From: Mesonia sp008017825
GTDB lineage: Bacteria; Bacteroidota; Bacteroidia; Flavobacteriales; Flavobacteriaceae
NCBI RefSeq assembly: GCF_008017825.1
Contig: NZ_VRLS01000093.1
Coordinates: forward strand, 39,296-103,295
Reading direction: 5' to 3'
DNA length: 64,000 bases
Below, in pieces: positions 34,011-42,601 of the stretch (within the stretch, counting starts at the first letter, position 1; each line of letters begins with the position of its first letter). Both the position numbers and the translations under genes were made by a program. Below the pieces are notes generated by a model that searched no databases, was not told the origin of the DNA, and saw only the letters and a program-made list of their open reading frames with translations.

Positions 34011-36311
34011 TTAAAACATGAGTCTAAAGATAAGATTTGGAGTTATTCCTAAGCCTTCTTGTTCAACCAAAAATATTTCTTCATTTCTTCTTTCATAATA
34101 AGCATTTACAATATTCTTTGTGTTTAAAACATTCCATATTGAAATTCCTGCATAAGCGTTTATTTTAGGATGAATAGGAAATTGCTTACTTGCAGAAAAA
34201 TCTACTCGAACATAAGGGTCTAAATTTTCACTGTTTGGAGCTAGATAATCAAATTGATGGTTAGCTAATCCTGTTTCACTTAAGGGAGTAAAATGTCTTC
34301 CAGAGCGCCATTTTATTCCGCCTGAAAGTTTGAGTTGATCATATTCATAAGAAGTAGTAAAAGAAAGCGAATTGGTGATTTCTAAGTTACTATCAAAAGG
34401 CTCTTCAGATATATCTTCAAAAGTATAGTCGTTGTTGGTCAAAGAGTAACTAGCCCAAGCATTTATTCTCCCGAATCTTTTTTTTAGTAGAAAGTCTATA
34501 CCTCGAATATAATAGTCGCCAATTAAAGGAGCGTATTCAAATTGATTTTGAAATCCTTGGCTTCTAGAAGTGATTCCCGTCACTTTTTTAGTATAAGCCT
34601 CGGTACTTGCTTGCCAATTATTTTTATGATAATGCACGCCTAAAGATAGTTGAAAACTTTTAAGAATAGGGACTTCTTCTTGATCTGCTAACTGCCAACG
34701 TCTATTCTCTATACCGAGAAAATCCTTTTGGAAATCTATGATTTGAGTACTCGATTGACTTTTAGCTTCGCCTAGAAACTCGAAGGAAAGATGATCTAAA
34801 ATTTTTTGATTAAAACTGAATCGAGGTTCGAATAAAAATAAATCAAATTCATTAAAATAATTAAGTCGAGTACCCAATTGAAGCGAAGTTTTTAAATCAT
34901 TAGATTTAAACGAAAAAGTAGAAAACAACGCATAATTGGTTGCGTAAAGCTGACTGAAATTTCCCGATAAGGGATTAATCATTTTTTGAACGTTGTCAAT
35001 TCTAGTTTTTATAAAATCCAGTCCGTTTTCTAATTGAATATTCCCATTTACCTTATACGAAGTGGTAAATTTAAAACTATTCTCTATCACTTCATTTTCT
35101 TGTGTAAGATCCTGAGAAGTGACTGCATTAGCATTTTTAGAATTTAATTGATAATCAGAAAAATAGTATTGAAAGTTTGTTTTAAAAACATCACTCCAGT
35201 TCCTTTTATAATTAATGCCGATGCCTAAACTATTTTGAGAAAGTTCACTAGTTTTTGTGTTAATATCATTGTCTACTACGGCATTTTCTAAGAAAGTAAG
35301 ATCATTGTCTAAATAAATGAAATTAATACGTAAACGATCTTTTTTAGAAAGCTTGTAAAGCCACCTTAAACTAACGTCATAGAAAGAAAACTCATCGTTT
35401 GTTTTGATACTTTGTTCACTCGTATCTGTTATTTCTGTATTTTGAAATGCCCGATCGTAATATTGATCATAAGTAGGGGTTTTAAAAAAACTATTTATAG
35501 AGCTTCTTGCTGCAATTTTTAATGATGAGTTTTTGAACAAAGGAACGTCTACTAAACCATAAGCGCTTAGGTAATTTACACCTGCTTCTGCATGAAAATC
35601 ATTTTGAATTTTATCGCTGGTAGAAAGCGATAAAATTCCAGAAACACTATTTCCGTAAGCGGAATTGGTTCCGTTTTTAGTTAAAGAAACCTTTTGTGTC
35701 ATGTATGGATTTATCGCAGAAATAAGTCCGAAAAAATGTCCTGACTGATACATTCTTATCCCGTCCCATAGAACCAAGTTTTGATCCTGTGTTCCGCCAC
35801 GAATGTTGAGGTCAGATATTTTCTCATTTATACTTTCTACTCCTGGTAAAAACCTTACTGTTTGTAAAGCATCGGGCTCTATTAAACCTGGTAATACCGC
35901 AAAATCGTCAAAATTTACCTCAAAAACACCTTGATCTTTTTTGGTGATACCGCGAGCTAAATAATTAGAAATAATTATGGTTTCTAGTTCTTCAATTTTT
36001 TCAGCAGTTAAAACATTTTTATTTTTTGTAACCGCAATAAACCTTTCAGATATTTTTTCAAAAATAAGTGGGGTATGCGCTTCAAGAAAAGCAATGATAT
36101 CTGTAAAAGGCATTTTTGTATCATATAGAGGAACATATAGATCCTCTATATCTTTATCGGCAAAAGAAAAATTGTAATCGTAGTTATTTTCTAATTCTAT
36201 AATTACTTGAGGTAAAGCAATAGAATCTTTTGTTGTTTGTGCTTTAGTAACACTACAACATAAACCTAAAATAATAAATAAGAATACGTATAAATTTTTA
36301 CTCACGGGCAC
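34011..36311 (-). CDS. TonB-dependent receptor with N-terminal STN signalling domain (FecA-like)
   Basis: 766 residues: a signal peptide to about residue 25, an STN domain (about 40-105, DYNFSFADKDIEDLYVPLYD), and a plug domain with LPGVESINEKISDLNIRGGT and WDGIRMYQSGHFFGLISAIN. A 22-strand-like barrel follows, ending in RLMF. It is the outer membrane sensor and transporter of the sigma/anti-sigma system encoded just upstream. The start codon is GTG, at 36311 or 36305, and overlaps the end of the FecR gene, suggesting translational coupling. The ligand is unknown. No SusD gene accompanies it. Confidence 0.88.
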   Translation of the reverse strand: MPVSKNLYVFLFIILGLCCSVTKAQTTKDSIALPQVIIELENNYDYNFSFADKDIEDLYVPLYDTKMPFTDIIAFLEAHTPLIFEKISERFIAVTKNKNVLTAEKIEELETIIISNYLARGITKKDQGVFEVNFDDFAVLPGLIEPDALQTVRFLPGVESINEKISDLNIRGGTQDQNLVLWDGIRMYQSGHFFGLISAINPYMTQKVSLTKNGTNSAYGNSVSGILSLSTSDKIQNDFHAEAGVNYLSAYGLVDVPLFKNSSLKIAARSSINSFFKTPTYDQYYDRAFQNTEITDTSEQSIKTNDEFSFYDVSLRWLYKLSKKDRLRINFIYLDNDLTFLENAVVDNDINTKTSELSQNSLGIGINYKRNWSDVFKTNFQYYFSDYQLNSKNANAVTSQDLTQENEVIENSFKFTTSYKVNGNIQLENGLDFIKTRIDNVQKMINPLSGNFSQLYATNYALFSTFSFKSNDLKTSLQLGTRLNYFNEFDLFLFEPRFSFNQKILDHLSFEFLGEAKSQSSTQIIDFQKDFLGIENRRWQLADQEEVPILKSFQLSLGVHYHKNNWQASTEAYTKKVTGITSRSQGFQNQFEYAPLIGDYYIRGIDFLLKKRFGRINAWASYSLTNNDYTFEDISEEPFDSNLEITNSLSFTTSYEYDQLKLSGGIKWRSGRHFTPLSETGLANHQFDYLAPNSENLDPYVRVDFSASKQFPIHPKINAYAGISIWNVLNTKNIVNAYYERRNEEIFLVEQEGLGITPNLIFRLMF

Positions 36312-37203
36312 TCACGATAATCTCATCTTCTTGAATACTATAGTCTAATCCAAACGGCAAAGTAATTGATTTTATTGCGGTTTCGATGTTTTTATGAGTA
36401 AAACTACCAGTAAACAATTTATCTTGATTTAAAGTAAGGTTTTTAGTTTGAATTTTAATATCGTACTGTCTTTCAAATTCTTTAAATACTTCTCTTAGCG
36501 GCACACTCTTAAAGGTGCTTTTATCTTGAAGCCAAGTTGAAGAATTTCCAGTATTTTCATATTCGTTAAGTTGTTCGTTACGAAAAGCTATGCTGTTCCC
36601 AGCAGGAAGTTTTATACGTTTATTATTAATTTTCACCTCTACAAGTCCTTCATAGCAATCTACATAAATAGAATTATCTCTCTGTCTTACGTTAAACTGG
36701 GTTCCTAAAACACTCACTTCACCTAAGGATGTAATTACTGTAAATTTTTTCCCTTTAGCTACTTTGAAAAAAGCTTCTCCATCTAAATGAACTTCTCTAT
36801 TTCCAGTCCAAGTATCTTTGTTATAAGAGATTGATGTTCCTGCATTTAGAATTACTTCAGAGTCGTCGGGTAAACTTACCTGTTTTGTGACATTAGCTAA
36901 AGTGTCGATTTGAGTTTGTGTAGAATGAAAAAATAAAAAGTAAGATCCTATGGCAATCACTAAAATAGCAGCGATCCTAGTAAGCTGATTTATCCAAACT
37001 TTCTTAGATTTTTTCTCTCTGGTCTTTTCCACAACAGATTTTAATCCATTATGAATATCTATTTGCGGAGCTTTAAAATAGGTTGCATTTTCAGCAATTT
37101 TTTGATAGTCTTTAAAAGCTTCATTTTCTTGCAAAAATTGCAATTCCTCTCCAGATAACGTTTCGTTATCTAACCACTTCTTTATGATTTCTTCTTCTTT
37201 CAT
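36298..37203 (-). CDS. FecR-family anti-sigma factor
   Basis: 301 residues. The cytoplasmic N-terminal part (about 1-75) should hold the sigma factor. One membrane helix follows (TRIAAILVIAIGSYFLFF, about 72-90), then the periplasmic FecR domain (VSLPDDSEVILNAGTSISYN, GEAFFKVAKGKKFTVIT). The last 80 residues match DUF4974, the Bacteroidetes STN-interacting module (VPLREVFKEFERQYDI). It relays the receptor signal across the inner membrane. It lies 53 bp downstream of the sigma gene, and its 3' end overlaps the receptor gene. Confidence 0.92.
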   Translation of the reverse strand: MKEEEIIKKWLDNETLSGEELQFLQENEAFKDYQKIAENATYFKAPQIDIHNGLKSVVEKTREKKSKKVWINQLTRIAAILVIAIGSYFLFFHSTQTQIDTLANVTKQVSLPDDSEVILNAGTSISYNKDTWTGNREVHLDGEAFFKVAKGKKFTVITSLGEVSVLGTQFNVRQRDNSIYVDCYEGLVEVKINNKRIKLPAGNSIAFRNEQLNEYENTGNSSTWLQDKSTFKSVPLREVFKEFERQYDIKIQTKNLTLNQDKLFTGSFTHKNIETAIKSITLPFGLDYSIQEDEIIVSARE

Positions 37204-37256
37204 GCTTTATTTTCTACCTATAGAACAACAACCTTGCAATTTATCCTACTTCTTTT

Positions 37257-37772
37257 TTAAATTCCTTTTATTTCTTTACGGATTTTTTTCAAGGCTCCAT
37301 AAATTCTCTTCTCTACTGCTTTTTGAGAAATATTGAGGATTTCTGCAATCTCCTTGTGTTTTTTGCCTTCAGTACGATTTAGCAAAAAAGCAACCCGTTG
37401 GGATTCAGTAAGGCTAGCAAGCGCTTTTTGATATTTTTTGAGGTATTCCTGTTCCTCTAATAAAAATTGAGGGTCTTGATGATCTTGATGCTGGGTTTTT
37501 CTTTTTTCATATTTCAATACTACTTTTTGATGCTTTACCTCATTAAGCATAAGGTTATTTGCAACAGTAAAAAGAAAACTTTTTGCTTTACTAGGCGGAA
37601 CTTTTTTGCAGTTTTGCCATAACTTTACAAATGCTTCTTGCATTTTGTCCTCTGGCTGAAGCAGTTCTCCAAACTTATAATATAGAAAATCATGAATGTT
37701 TTTAGCGTGTTTTTCATATATGCGAGCAAAAACACTCTCTTCGCAAACATGGTCTTGTAAATTTTTAGTCAT
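37257..37772 (-). CDS. RNA polymerase ECF-type sigma factor
   Basis: 171 residues. Region 2 is visible at about 20-85 (HDFLYYKFG, PEDKMQEAFVKLW, KSFLFTVANNLMLNEVKHQK). Region 4 is at about 115-165 with a helix-turn-helix (LTESQRVAFLLNRTEGKKHK, EIAEILNISQKAVEKRI). It is of the Bacteroidetes FecI type and is released by the FecR-like protein encoded next to it to transcribe the receptor. It is the first gene of the three-gene signalling cassette. Confidence 0.95.
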   Translation of the reverse strand: MTKNLQDHVCEESVFARIYEKHAKNIHDFLYYKFGELLQPEDKMQEAFVKLWQNCKKVPPSKAKSFLFTVANNLMLNEVKHQKVVLKYEKRKTQHQDHQDPQFLLEEQEYLKKYQKALASLTESQRVAFLLNRTEGKKHKEIAEILNISQKAVEKRIYGALKKIRKEIKGI

Positions 37773-37965
37773 ATGAGTTGGAGTTTTCCGTAAAATTAAA
37801 AAAAAATATGAGTTGCTATTAGGAGTTTTTGTAAATGTGTTGTTATATAAGTAATTACCCTTATGAAATGGGATTGAGATTTAAACCATCTTTCATTTTA
37901 TAAAACTAGACCTTTTATAAAATCTTGAACACCGCAGAAAGTAAATAGTTTTTTGTTGTTTTAGT

Positions 37966-37998
37966 AAAAAGACTGTCAATTTATTGTCAGTCTTTTTT
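37966..37998 (+). terminator. Orphan terminator-like hairpin upstream of ffh
   Basis: AAAAAGACTG (37966-37975) pairs with CAGTCTTTTTT (37988-37998), with an inner CAA/TTG pair (37977-37979 and 37984-37986) after a single T-T mismatch. A-run and T-run flanks make it potentially bidirectional. No upstream plus-strand gene explains it. Confidence 0.7.
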
Positions 37999-38055
37999 GC
38001 TTTTATAAATTTCTATTTTCATGCATTAAGACTTTATAGTTAAACATCTAATTCT

Positions 38056-38063
38056 TAACTTTG
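38056..38063 (+). promoter_or_regulatory. -7 element for ffh
   Basis: TAACTTTG matches TAnnTTTG, 26 nt before the ffh ATG. The 26 nt from 38060 match the rpsL promoter/leader at 22 positions. No TTG at -33. Confidence 0.6.
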
Positions 38064-38089
38064 CAAATCTTAAAAATAGAAGAAAGACT

Positions 38090-39418
38090 ATGTTTGATAA
38101 TTTAAGTGATAAGCTAGATAAAGCATTACACGTCTTAAAAGGACACGGACAGATTACTGAGGTTAATGTAGCAGAAACATTAAAAGAGGTACGTCGTGCC
38201 TTAGTAGATGCCGATGTGAATTATAAAATTGCCAAAGAGTTTACCAGTACGGTAAAAGAAAAGGCTTTAGGGCAAGATGTACTTTCTAGTCTTAAGCCAG
38301 GACAATTAATGGTGAAGCTTGTTAAAGATGAGCTTGTTAAATTAATGGGAGGCGAAGTTGCTGGGATTAATCTTTCTGGTGACCCAAGTATTATTTTAAT
38401 GTCAGGTCTTCAGGGTAGTGGTAAGACTACTTTTTCTGGTAAACTAGCTAATTTCTTAAAAACAAAGAAAACAAAGAAACCTCTTCTCGTTGCTTGTGAT
38501 GTTTATCGTCCTGCAGCAATCGATCAATTACACGTAGTTGGTGATCAAATAGGTGTTGAGGTATTTTCAGATAGAGAAGAAAAGAATCCAGTAGCTATTT
38601 CAGAAAAGGCATTGGCTTATGCTAAAGAGAATGGACATAATGTAGTTATTATAGATACCGCAGGTCGTTTAGCAGTAGATGAAGCGATGATGACCGAAAT
38701 TTCTAATATACATAACGCTATCCAGCCACAAGAGACTCTTTTTGTAGTAGATTCTATGACGGGGCAAGATGCTGTAAATACCGCTAAGGCCTTTAATGAT
38801 GTATTGAATTTTGACGGGGTAATTCTTACCAAATTAGATGGTGATACTCGTGGGGGAGCAGCAATTTCTATTAAATCTGTAGTAAATAAACCTATTAAGT
38901 TTATTGGTACAGGGGAGAAAATGGAAGCTATAGACGTGTTCTATCCAGAGCGTATGGCCGATCGTATCCTTGGGATGGGAGATGTTGTGTCTTTAGTAGA
39001 GCGTGCACAAGATCAATATGATGAAGAAGAGGCTAGAAAACTTCAAAAGAAAATTGCAAAAAATCAATTTGGATTTGATGATTTCTTAAAACAAATTCAG
39101 CAGGTAAAAAAGATGGGGAATATGAAAGACCTTGTCGGAATGATCCCTGGTGCGGGAAAAATGATGAAAGATATCGATATAGATGACGATGCTTTTAAAC
39201 ATATTGAAGCTATTATTCATTCTATGACACCCGAAGAAAGAACTCAACCTTCAGTAATCAACGCAAGTAGAAAGAAACGTATAGGAAAAGGTTCTGGGAC
39301 TTCAGTAACACAAGTAAATCAACTGTTAAAGCAATTCGACCAGATGAGCAAAATGATGAAGATGATGCAAGGTGGGGGCGGAAAGCGTATGATGCAGATG
39401 ATGAAAGGAATGCAATAA
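38090..39418 (+). CDS. ffh: Signal recognition particle protein Ffh
   Basis: Ffh, 442 residues, the SRP54 GTPase that binds 4.5S RNA and signal sequences and delivers ribosomes to FtsY and SecY. The N domain is at 1-90. The G domain has the P-loop GLQGSGKTTFSGKLA (about 107-121), DVYRPAAIDQL, DTAGRLAVDE and TKLDGDTRGGAA. The M domain (about 300-442) ends in a methionine-rich stretch (MSKMMKMMQ, KRMMQMMKGMQ). It has its own promoter and terminator. Confidence 0.98.
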   Translation: MFDNLSDKLDKALHVLKGHGQITEVNVAETLKEVRRALVDADVNYKIAKEFTSTVKEKALGQDVLSSLKPGQLMVKLVKDELVKLMGGEVAGINLSGDPSIILMSGLQGSGKTTFSGKLANFLKTKKTKKPLLVACDVYRPAAIDQLHVVGDQIGVEVFSDREEKNPVAISEKALAYAKENGHNVVIIDTAGRLAVDEAMMTEISNIHNAIQPQETLFVVDSMTGQDAVNTAKAFNDVLNFDGVILTKLDGDTRGGAAISIKSVVNKPIKFIGTGEKMEAIDVFYPERMADRILGMGDVVSLVERAQDQYDEEEARKLQKKIAKNQFGFDDFLKQIQQVKKMGNMKDLVGMIPGAGKMMKDIDIDDDAFKHIEAIIHSMTPEERTQPSVINASRKKRIGKGSGTSVTQVNQLLKQFDQMSKMMKMMQGGGGKRMMQMMKGMQ

Positions 39419-39428
39419 ATGACTAATT

Positions 39429-39460
39429 GGGGCTAAAGTGCAAAAACTTTAGCCCTTTTT
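39429..39460 (+). terminator. Terminator after ffh
   Basis: GGGCTAAAGT (39430-39439) pairs perfectly with ACTTTAGCCC (39446-39455), followed by TTTTT. Confidence 0.88.
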
Positions 39461-39473
39461 AATTCTTATAAGA

Positions 39474-40364
39474 ATGACAATTTTAGACGGAAAAAAAGTT
39501 AGCAATGACATTAAAAATGAAATTGCTGAAGAAGTTTCAAAAATGAAACAAAAAGGGGAGAAGGTTCCTCATCTTGCAGCAATCATCGTAGGTAATGATG
39601 GAGCAAGTAAAACTTACGTAAATAGTAAAGTTAAGGCATGTGAACGTGTAGGGTTTGAGTCTACTCTAGTAAGAATGTCGAGTACGACAAGCGAAATAGA
39701 ATTGTTAGACAAAATAGAGGAATTAAACCAAGATGATAACATAGACGGGTTTATTGTACAACTACCTTTGCCTCCTCAAATAAATACACAACAAGTCTTA
39801 ATGGCGGTTGACCCAGATAAAGATGTAGATGGTTTTCACCCAACTAATTTTGGTAAGATGTCTTTAGATATGACTTCTTTTATACCAGCAACTCCTTTTG
39901 GGATTTTAGAGCTTTTAGAGCGTTACGATATTCCTACGAAAGGAAAGCATACAGTAGTAATTGGTAGAAGTCATATTGTAGGTAGGCCTATGAGTATTTT
40001 AATGGGAAGAAGTGGTTTTCCTGGTAACTCTACGGTAACTTTAACTCATAAGTATACTAAGAACATTACTCAGATTACTTCTCAAGCAGATATTATTATT
40101 ATTGCTGTAGGTATCCCTCATTTCTTAAAAGCAGAAATGATTAAAGATGATGCTGTAGTAATTGATGTGGGGATTACTAGAGTTCCAGATGAGACCGCAG
40201 AAAAAGGTTATGTGATTACTGGAGATGTAGATTTTGAAAATGTAAAAAATAGAGCTTCACATATTACTCCAGTACCTGGAGGGGTGGGGCCAATGACAAT
40301 CGCTATGTTGCTTAAAAATACTTTATTGGCGAGAGAACGTCATCGTCTAAGAGAAAGATCTTAA
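39474..40364 (+). CDS. folD: Methylenetetrahydrofolate dehydrogenase/cyclohydrolase
   Basis: FolD, 296 residues, bifunctional enzyme of one-carbon folate metabolism. The catalytic segment VGNDGASKTYVNSKVKACE holds the expected Tyr and Lys, and DGFIVQLPLPPQI is the first PROSITE-like signature. GRSHIVGRPMSIL in the NADP-binding half and TPVPGGVGPMTIAML complete it. It starts 56 bp after ffh and ends in its own terminator. Confidence 0.97.
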   Translation: MTILDGKKVSNDIKNEIAEEVSKMKQKGEKVPHLAAIIVGNDGASKTYVNSKVKACERVGFESTLVRMSSTTSEIELLDKIEELNQDDNIDGFIVQLPLPPQINTQQVLMAVDPDKDVDGFHPTNFGKMSLDMTSFIPATPFGILELLERYDIPTKGKHTVVIGRSHIVGRPMSILMGRSGFPGNSTVTLTHKYTKNITQITSQADIIIIAVGIPHFLKAEMIKDDAVVIDVGITRVPDETAEKGYVITGDVDFENVKNRASHITPVPGGVGPMTIAMLLKNTLLARERHRLRERS

Positions 40365-40393
40365 AAAAAAGCCTCCAATTGGAGGCTTTTTTT
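40363..40393 (+). terminator. Terminator between folD and the YkvA-like gene
   Basis: GCCTCC-AATT-GGAGGC (40371-40386) is flanked by A and T runs and lies between convergent genes, overlapping the last codon of the minus-strand gene, so it probably serves both. Confidence 0.88.
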
Positions 40394-40802
40394 ATACAGG
40401 TTGTTCTGCTTCTTCAATTTTCCAATCTAGATAAGAATGTAAATCTGTTTCTATAAATCTAAGAGCAAAAGTTAATACACTCAAATCATCTATATATCCC
40501 AAGCCTGGTATAAAATCGGGCACAAGGTCAAAAGGGTTTAAGACATACAAAAGTGAAAATATGATAGAACCTATAGTAAACCAAGGAACTTCTCTATATA
40601 AACCATTTTTATAATCTTTCAACATTTTTAGCATGAGCTTGGCTAAAGAGGCATATTTTTCAAGTACACCAGAATTAGCAATTTTCTGATCAATTTGTTT
40701 TTCTTTTGAAATAGTAGTATCTAGATCTTGTGGAGATACTTCAGATGCTTGCTTTCTTACGAAAGCTTCATCAACTTCTTTGTTTCTGTTAAATATTCCC
40801 AT
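40392..40802 (-). CDS. YkvA-family DUF1232 membrane protein
   Basis: 136 residues. The C-terminal half carries the DUF1232 core: PWFTIGSIIFSLLYVLNPFD then LVPDFIPGLGYIDDLSVLTF, a hydrophobic hairpin with conserved Asp-Pro residues. The N-terminal 60 residues are polar and probably cytoplasmic. The function is unknown. It starts 2 bp after the AI-2E transporter stop, as the last gene of a putative four-gene operon. Confidence 0.87.
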   Translation of the reverse strand: MGIFNRNKEVDEAFVRKQASEVSPQDLDTTISKEKQIDQKIANSGVLEKYASLAKLMLKMLKDYKNGLYREVPWFTIGSIIFSLLYVLNPFDLVPDFIPGLGYIDDLSVLTFALRFIETDLHSYLDWKIEEAEQPV

Positions 40803-40804
40803 AG

Positions 40805-41881
40805 TTATAGTTTTTTAGATTCTGCTTTTTTATCAAGTTCTTCGTCTTCTGCTTTTGGGATTGATTCATGGGTATTACTTTTCCCATATTCTTTCTTGTA
40901 AATCTTAACAATAAGTAAGAATAAGGATACTAATAAAGGTCCGAATATAAGACCTATAAACCCGAACAATGGAACTCCAACGACAACTCCCAAAAGCGTA
41001 ATTAGTGGATGTACGTCTGATAGTCTTCTAAGTACATATAATCTAATAATATTATCTGTACTTCCAACAATTACTGTTCCGTAAATTAAAATTGCTACAG
41101 CTTGCCAGTTGTTGCCTTGTGCAAATAATAAGATAGTTACTGGTAAAATACCTATTGCGGTACCTACAAATGGAATCATAGAACCAATGGTGGTAATTAC
41201 AAACCAAAAAAATGGATCTGGAACGCCAAAAATAAGAAATCCAATAAGTGCAATAATACCTTGACACAGGGCAACTAAAGGAATTCCGATAGCATTGGCC
41301 TTTACCATTTCTGTACTTTCCTTGCGAATAAGGCTCAAATTCTCTGCGTTTATTGGCACATATTCATTGATAGATTCGCCAATTTTTTTTCTATTGGTGA
41401 GCAGGTAGTAGAGGAGAAAGTACATGATTCCTATTGCGATAAAAGCATCAAAGGTACCACCAGCTAAACTTTGTAGATTGTTAGATACCCAGCTTCCTAT
41501 CTCACTGGTATTAATTTGATTGGTAAATTCGTAATTGGCCGCCTGTTCCCAATCGGTCATTTGTTGCTTAAAGGCATTGACAACTTTTTCTGAATTATTT
41601 ACCGCTTTCCCTATTTTTGAAGTGAGCATAAGTACAATTCCAGAAATGGGAATTAAAATTCCGATAAAGGAGAATGTCATAAGTACCGCAGCAGCCAAAT
41701 CTTGGTTCCATCCTTTTTTAACCAATTTAGCCATCCATTTTTTTAGGAGTACATAGAATGTGATTGCTCCCAAAACACCTGATAGGTACGGAACCATTTC
41801 TATAAAAATAAGATAACCTATAACTAAGATGAGTAATAGGGTAAAAATTTGTCTAACAAATTCTGGTTGTAGTTTTTTCAT
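40805..41881 (-). CDS. AI-2E family (UPF0118) transporter
   Basis: 358 residues with seven to eight membrane helices. The family segments are FLIFGVPDPFFWFVITTIGS, MIPFVGTAIGILPVTILL and HPLITLLGVVVGVPLFGFIG, then LIFGPLLVSLF. Relatives export autoinducer-2 or exchange sodium and protons, so the substrate here is open. The start chosen is the ATG at 41881 (MKKLQPEFVRQ), 4 bp after the stop of the VOC gene; the frame extends upstream only to a TTG inside that gene. It is co-oriented with YkvA. Confidence 0.88.
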   Translation of the reverse strand: MKKLQPEFVRQIFTLLLILVIGYLIFIEMVPYLSGVLGAITFYVLLKKWMAKLVKKGWNQDLAAAVLMTFSFIGILIPISGIVLMLTSKIGKAVNNSEKVVNAFKQQMTDWEQAANYEFTNQINTSEIGSWVSNNLQSLAGGTFDAFIAIGIMYFLLYYLLTNRKKIGESINEYVPINAENLSLIRKESTEMVKANAIGIPLVALCQGIIALIGFLIFGVPDPFFWFVITTIGSMIPFVGTAIGILPVTILLFAQGNNWQAVAILIYGTVIVGSTDNIIRLYVLRRLSDVHPLITLLGVVVGVPLFGFIGLIFGPLLVSLFLLIVKIYKKEYGKSNTHESIPKAEDEELDKKAESKKL

Positions 41882-41885
41882 ATAC

Positions 41886-42308
41886 TTAAGAAGCAAACAA
41901 TTGGTCGGGATCTTTAAAGGCCTTAAACTCTAATGCGTTTCCAGAAGGATCAAAGAAAAACATGGTCATTTGCTCTCCAGTTCTCCCTTTAAACCTAGTG
42001 TAAGGCTCAATTTCAAATTCAATTTCTTTTTGTTTAAGTTGGTCAGCAAAAGATTGAAAAATATCCCAAGGCAGTACTACACCAAAATGAGGTACAGGTA
42101 CGTTTTTTCCATCTACAGGGTTTTTAGTTGAAGCCAGGTGCTCGTTTTGGTCTAAATGAATAACTAGCTGATGCCCAAAAAAATCGTAATCGACCCAATG
42201 ATCACTACTTCTGCCTTCTTTGAAATGGAGGGTATCGGTATAAAATTCTCGAGCAGATTTAAGGTCTTTTACGGGAATGGCTAAATGAAATGGAGGCACT
42301 TTTCTCAT
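41886..42308 (-). CDS. VOC-family (glyoxalase/bleomycin-resistance/dioxygenase fold) protein
   Basis: 140 residues, two beta-alpha-beta-beta-beta modules. PFHLAIPVKDLKSAREFY begins module one, HFGVVLPWDIFQSFADQLK begins module two, and the C-terminal FFDPSGNALEFKAFKDPDQL carries the metal-ligand glutamate of the fold. The reaction is unknown. It lies 4 bp downstream of the small SAP-like gene and 4 bp upstream of the AI-2E transporter, so it belongs to the same operon. Confidence 0.87.
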   Translation of the reverse strand: MRKVPPFHLAIPVKDLKSAREFYTDTLHFKEGRSSDHWVDYDFFGHQLVIHLDQNEHLASTKNPVDGKNVPVPHFGVVLPWDIFQSFADQLKQKEIEFEIEPYTRFKGRTGEQMTMFFFDPSGNALEFKAFKDPDQLFAS

Positions 42309-42312
42309 AGAC

Positions 42313-42552
42313 TTAATTGTTTCTTAGTGCTTTAATTAATTCTTCTTTATTCATTTTTGATCGATTATCAATCCCAATATTTTTAGCTTGACTGTAAAGC
42401 TCTTCTTTGGTCCAATCTTCATACTTTTTAGCTTTACCTCCTTTTTCTCCTGAGTTTGGGGTGTTCGCTATTCTTGCAGATTTTTCTTTGCTATAGCCTT
42501 TATCTCTTAAAGCTTCGTATTGGTCTTCGTTTTTAATTCTTGGCTTTTCCAT
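42313..42552 (-). CDS. Small protein with a Rho-N/SAP-like C-terminal motif
   Basis: 79 residues. The N-terminal half (QYEALRDKGYSKEKSARIAN) looks like the DUF7218/ChaB-like pattern, with a basic GEKGGKAKKYEDWTKEELYS middle. The C-terminal 35 residues (LYSQAKNIGIDNRSKMNKEE, then LIKALRN) match the Rho termination factor N-terminal/SAP-type helix pair, often nucleic-acid binding. It is the first gene of a four-gene cluster with VOC, AI-2E and YkvA-like proteins. The function is unknown. Confidence 0.7.
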   Translation of the reverse strand: MEKPRIKNEDQYEALRDKGYSKEKSARIANTPNSGEKGGKAKKYEDWTKEELYSQAKNIGIDNRSKMNKEELIKALRNN

Positions 42553-42601
42553 TTTTTATTTAAAGTTACCAAGATCAAATTATAAAACCCTTAAAAATAT
42601 G

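Larger units (their letters stand above)
37773..38089. other. 317-bp divergent intergenic region with an orphan terminator
   Basis: The gap between the divergent sigma gene and ffh holds no credible ORF of its own, no tRNA and no obvious repeat. It contains the ffh -7 element (38056-38063) and a strong terminator-like hairpin (37966-37998) that has no plus-strand gene before it. The stretch 37773-37960 is AT-rich with no assignable function. Confidence 0.6.

Noticed and set aside
37773..37960. Possible tRNA or small ORF before ffh
   Set aside because: No cloverleaf and no frame with plausible codon use; only the terminator-like hairpin is firm.
41882..41896. Upstream start of the AI-2E transporter gene
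   Set aside because: It is TTG within the VOC gene; the ATG at 41881 follows the VOC stop by 4 bp.
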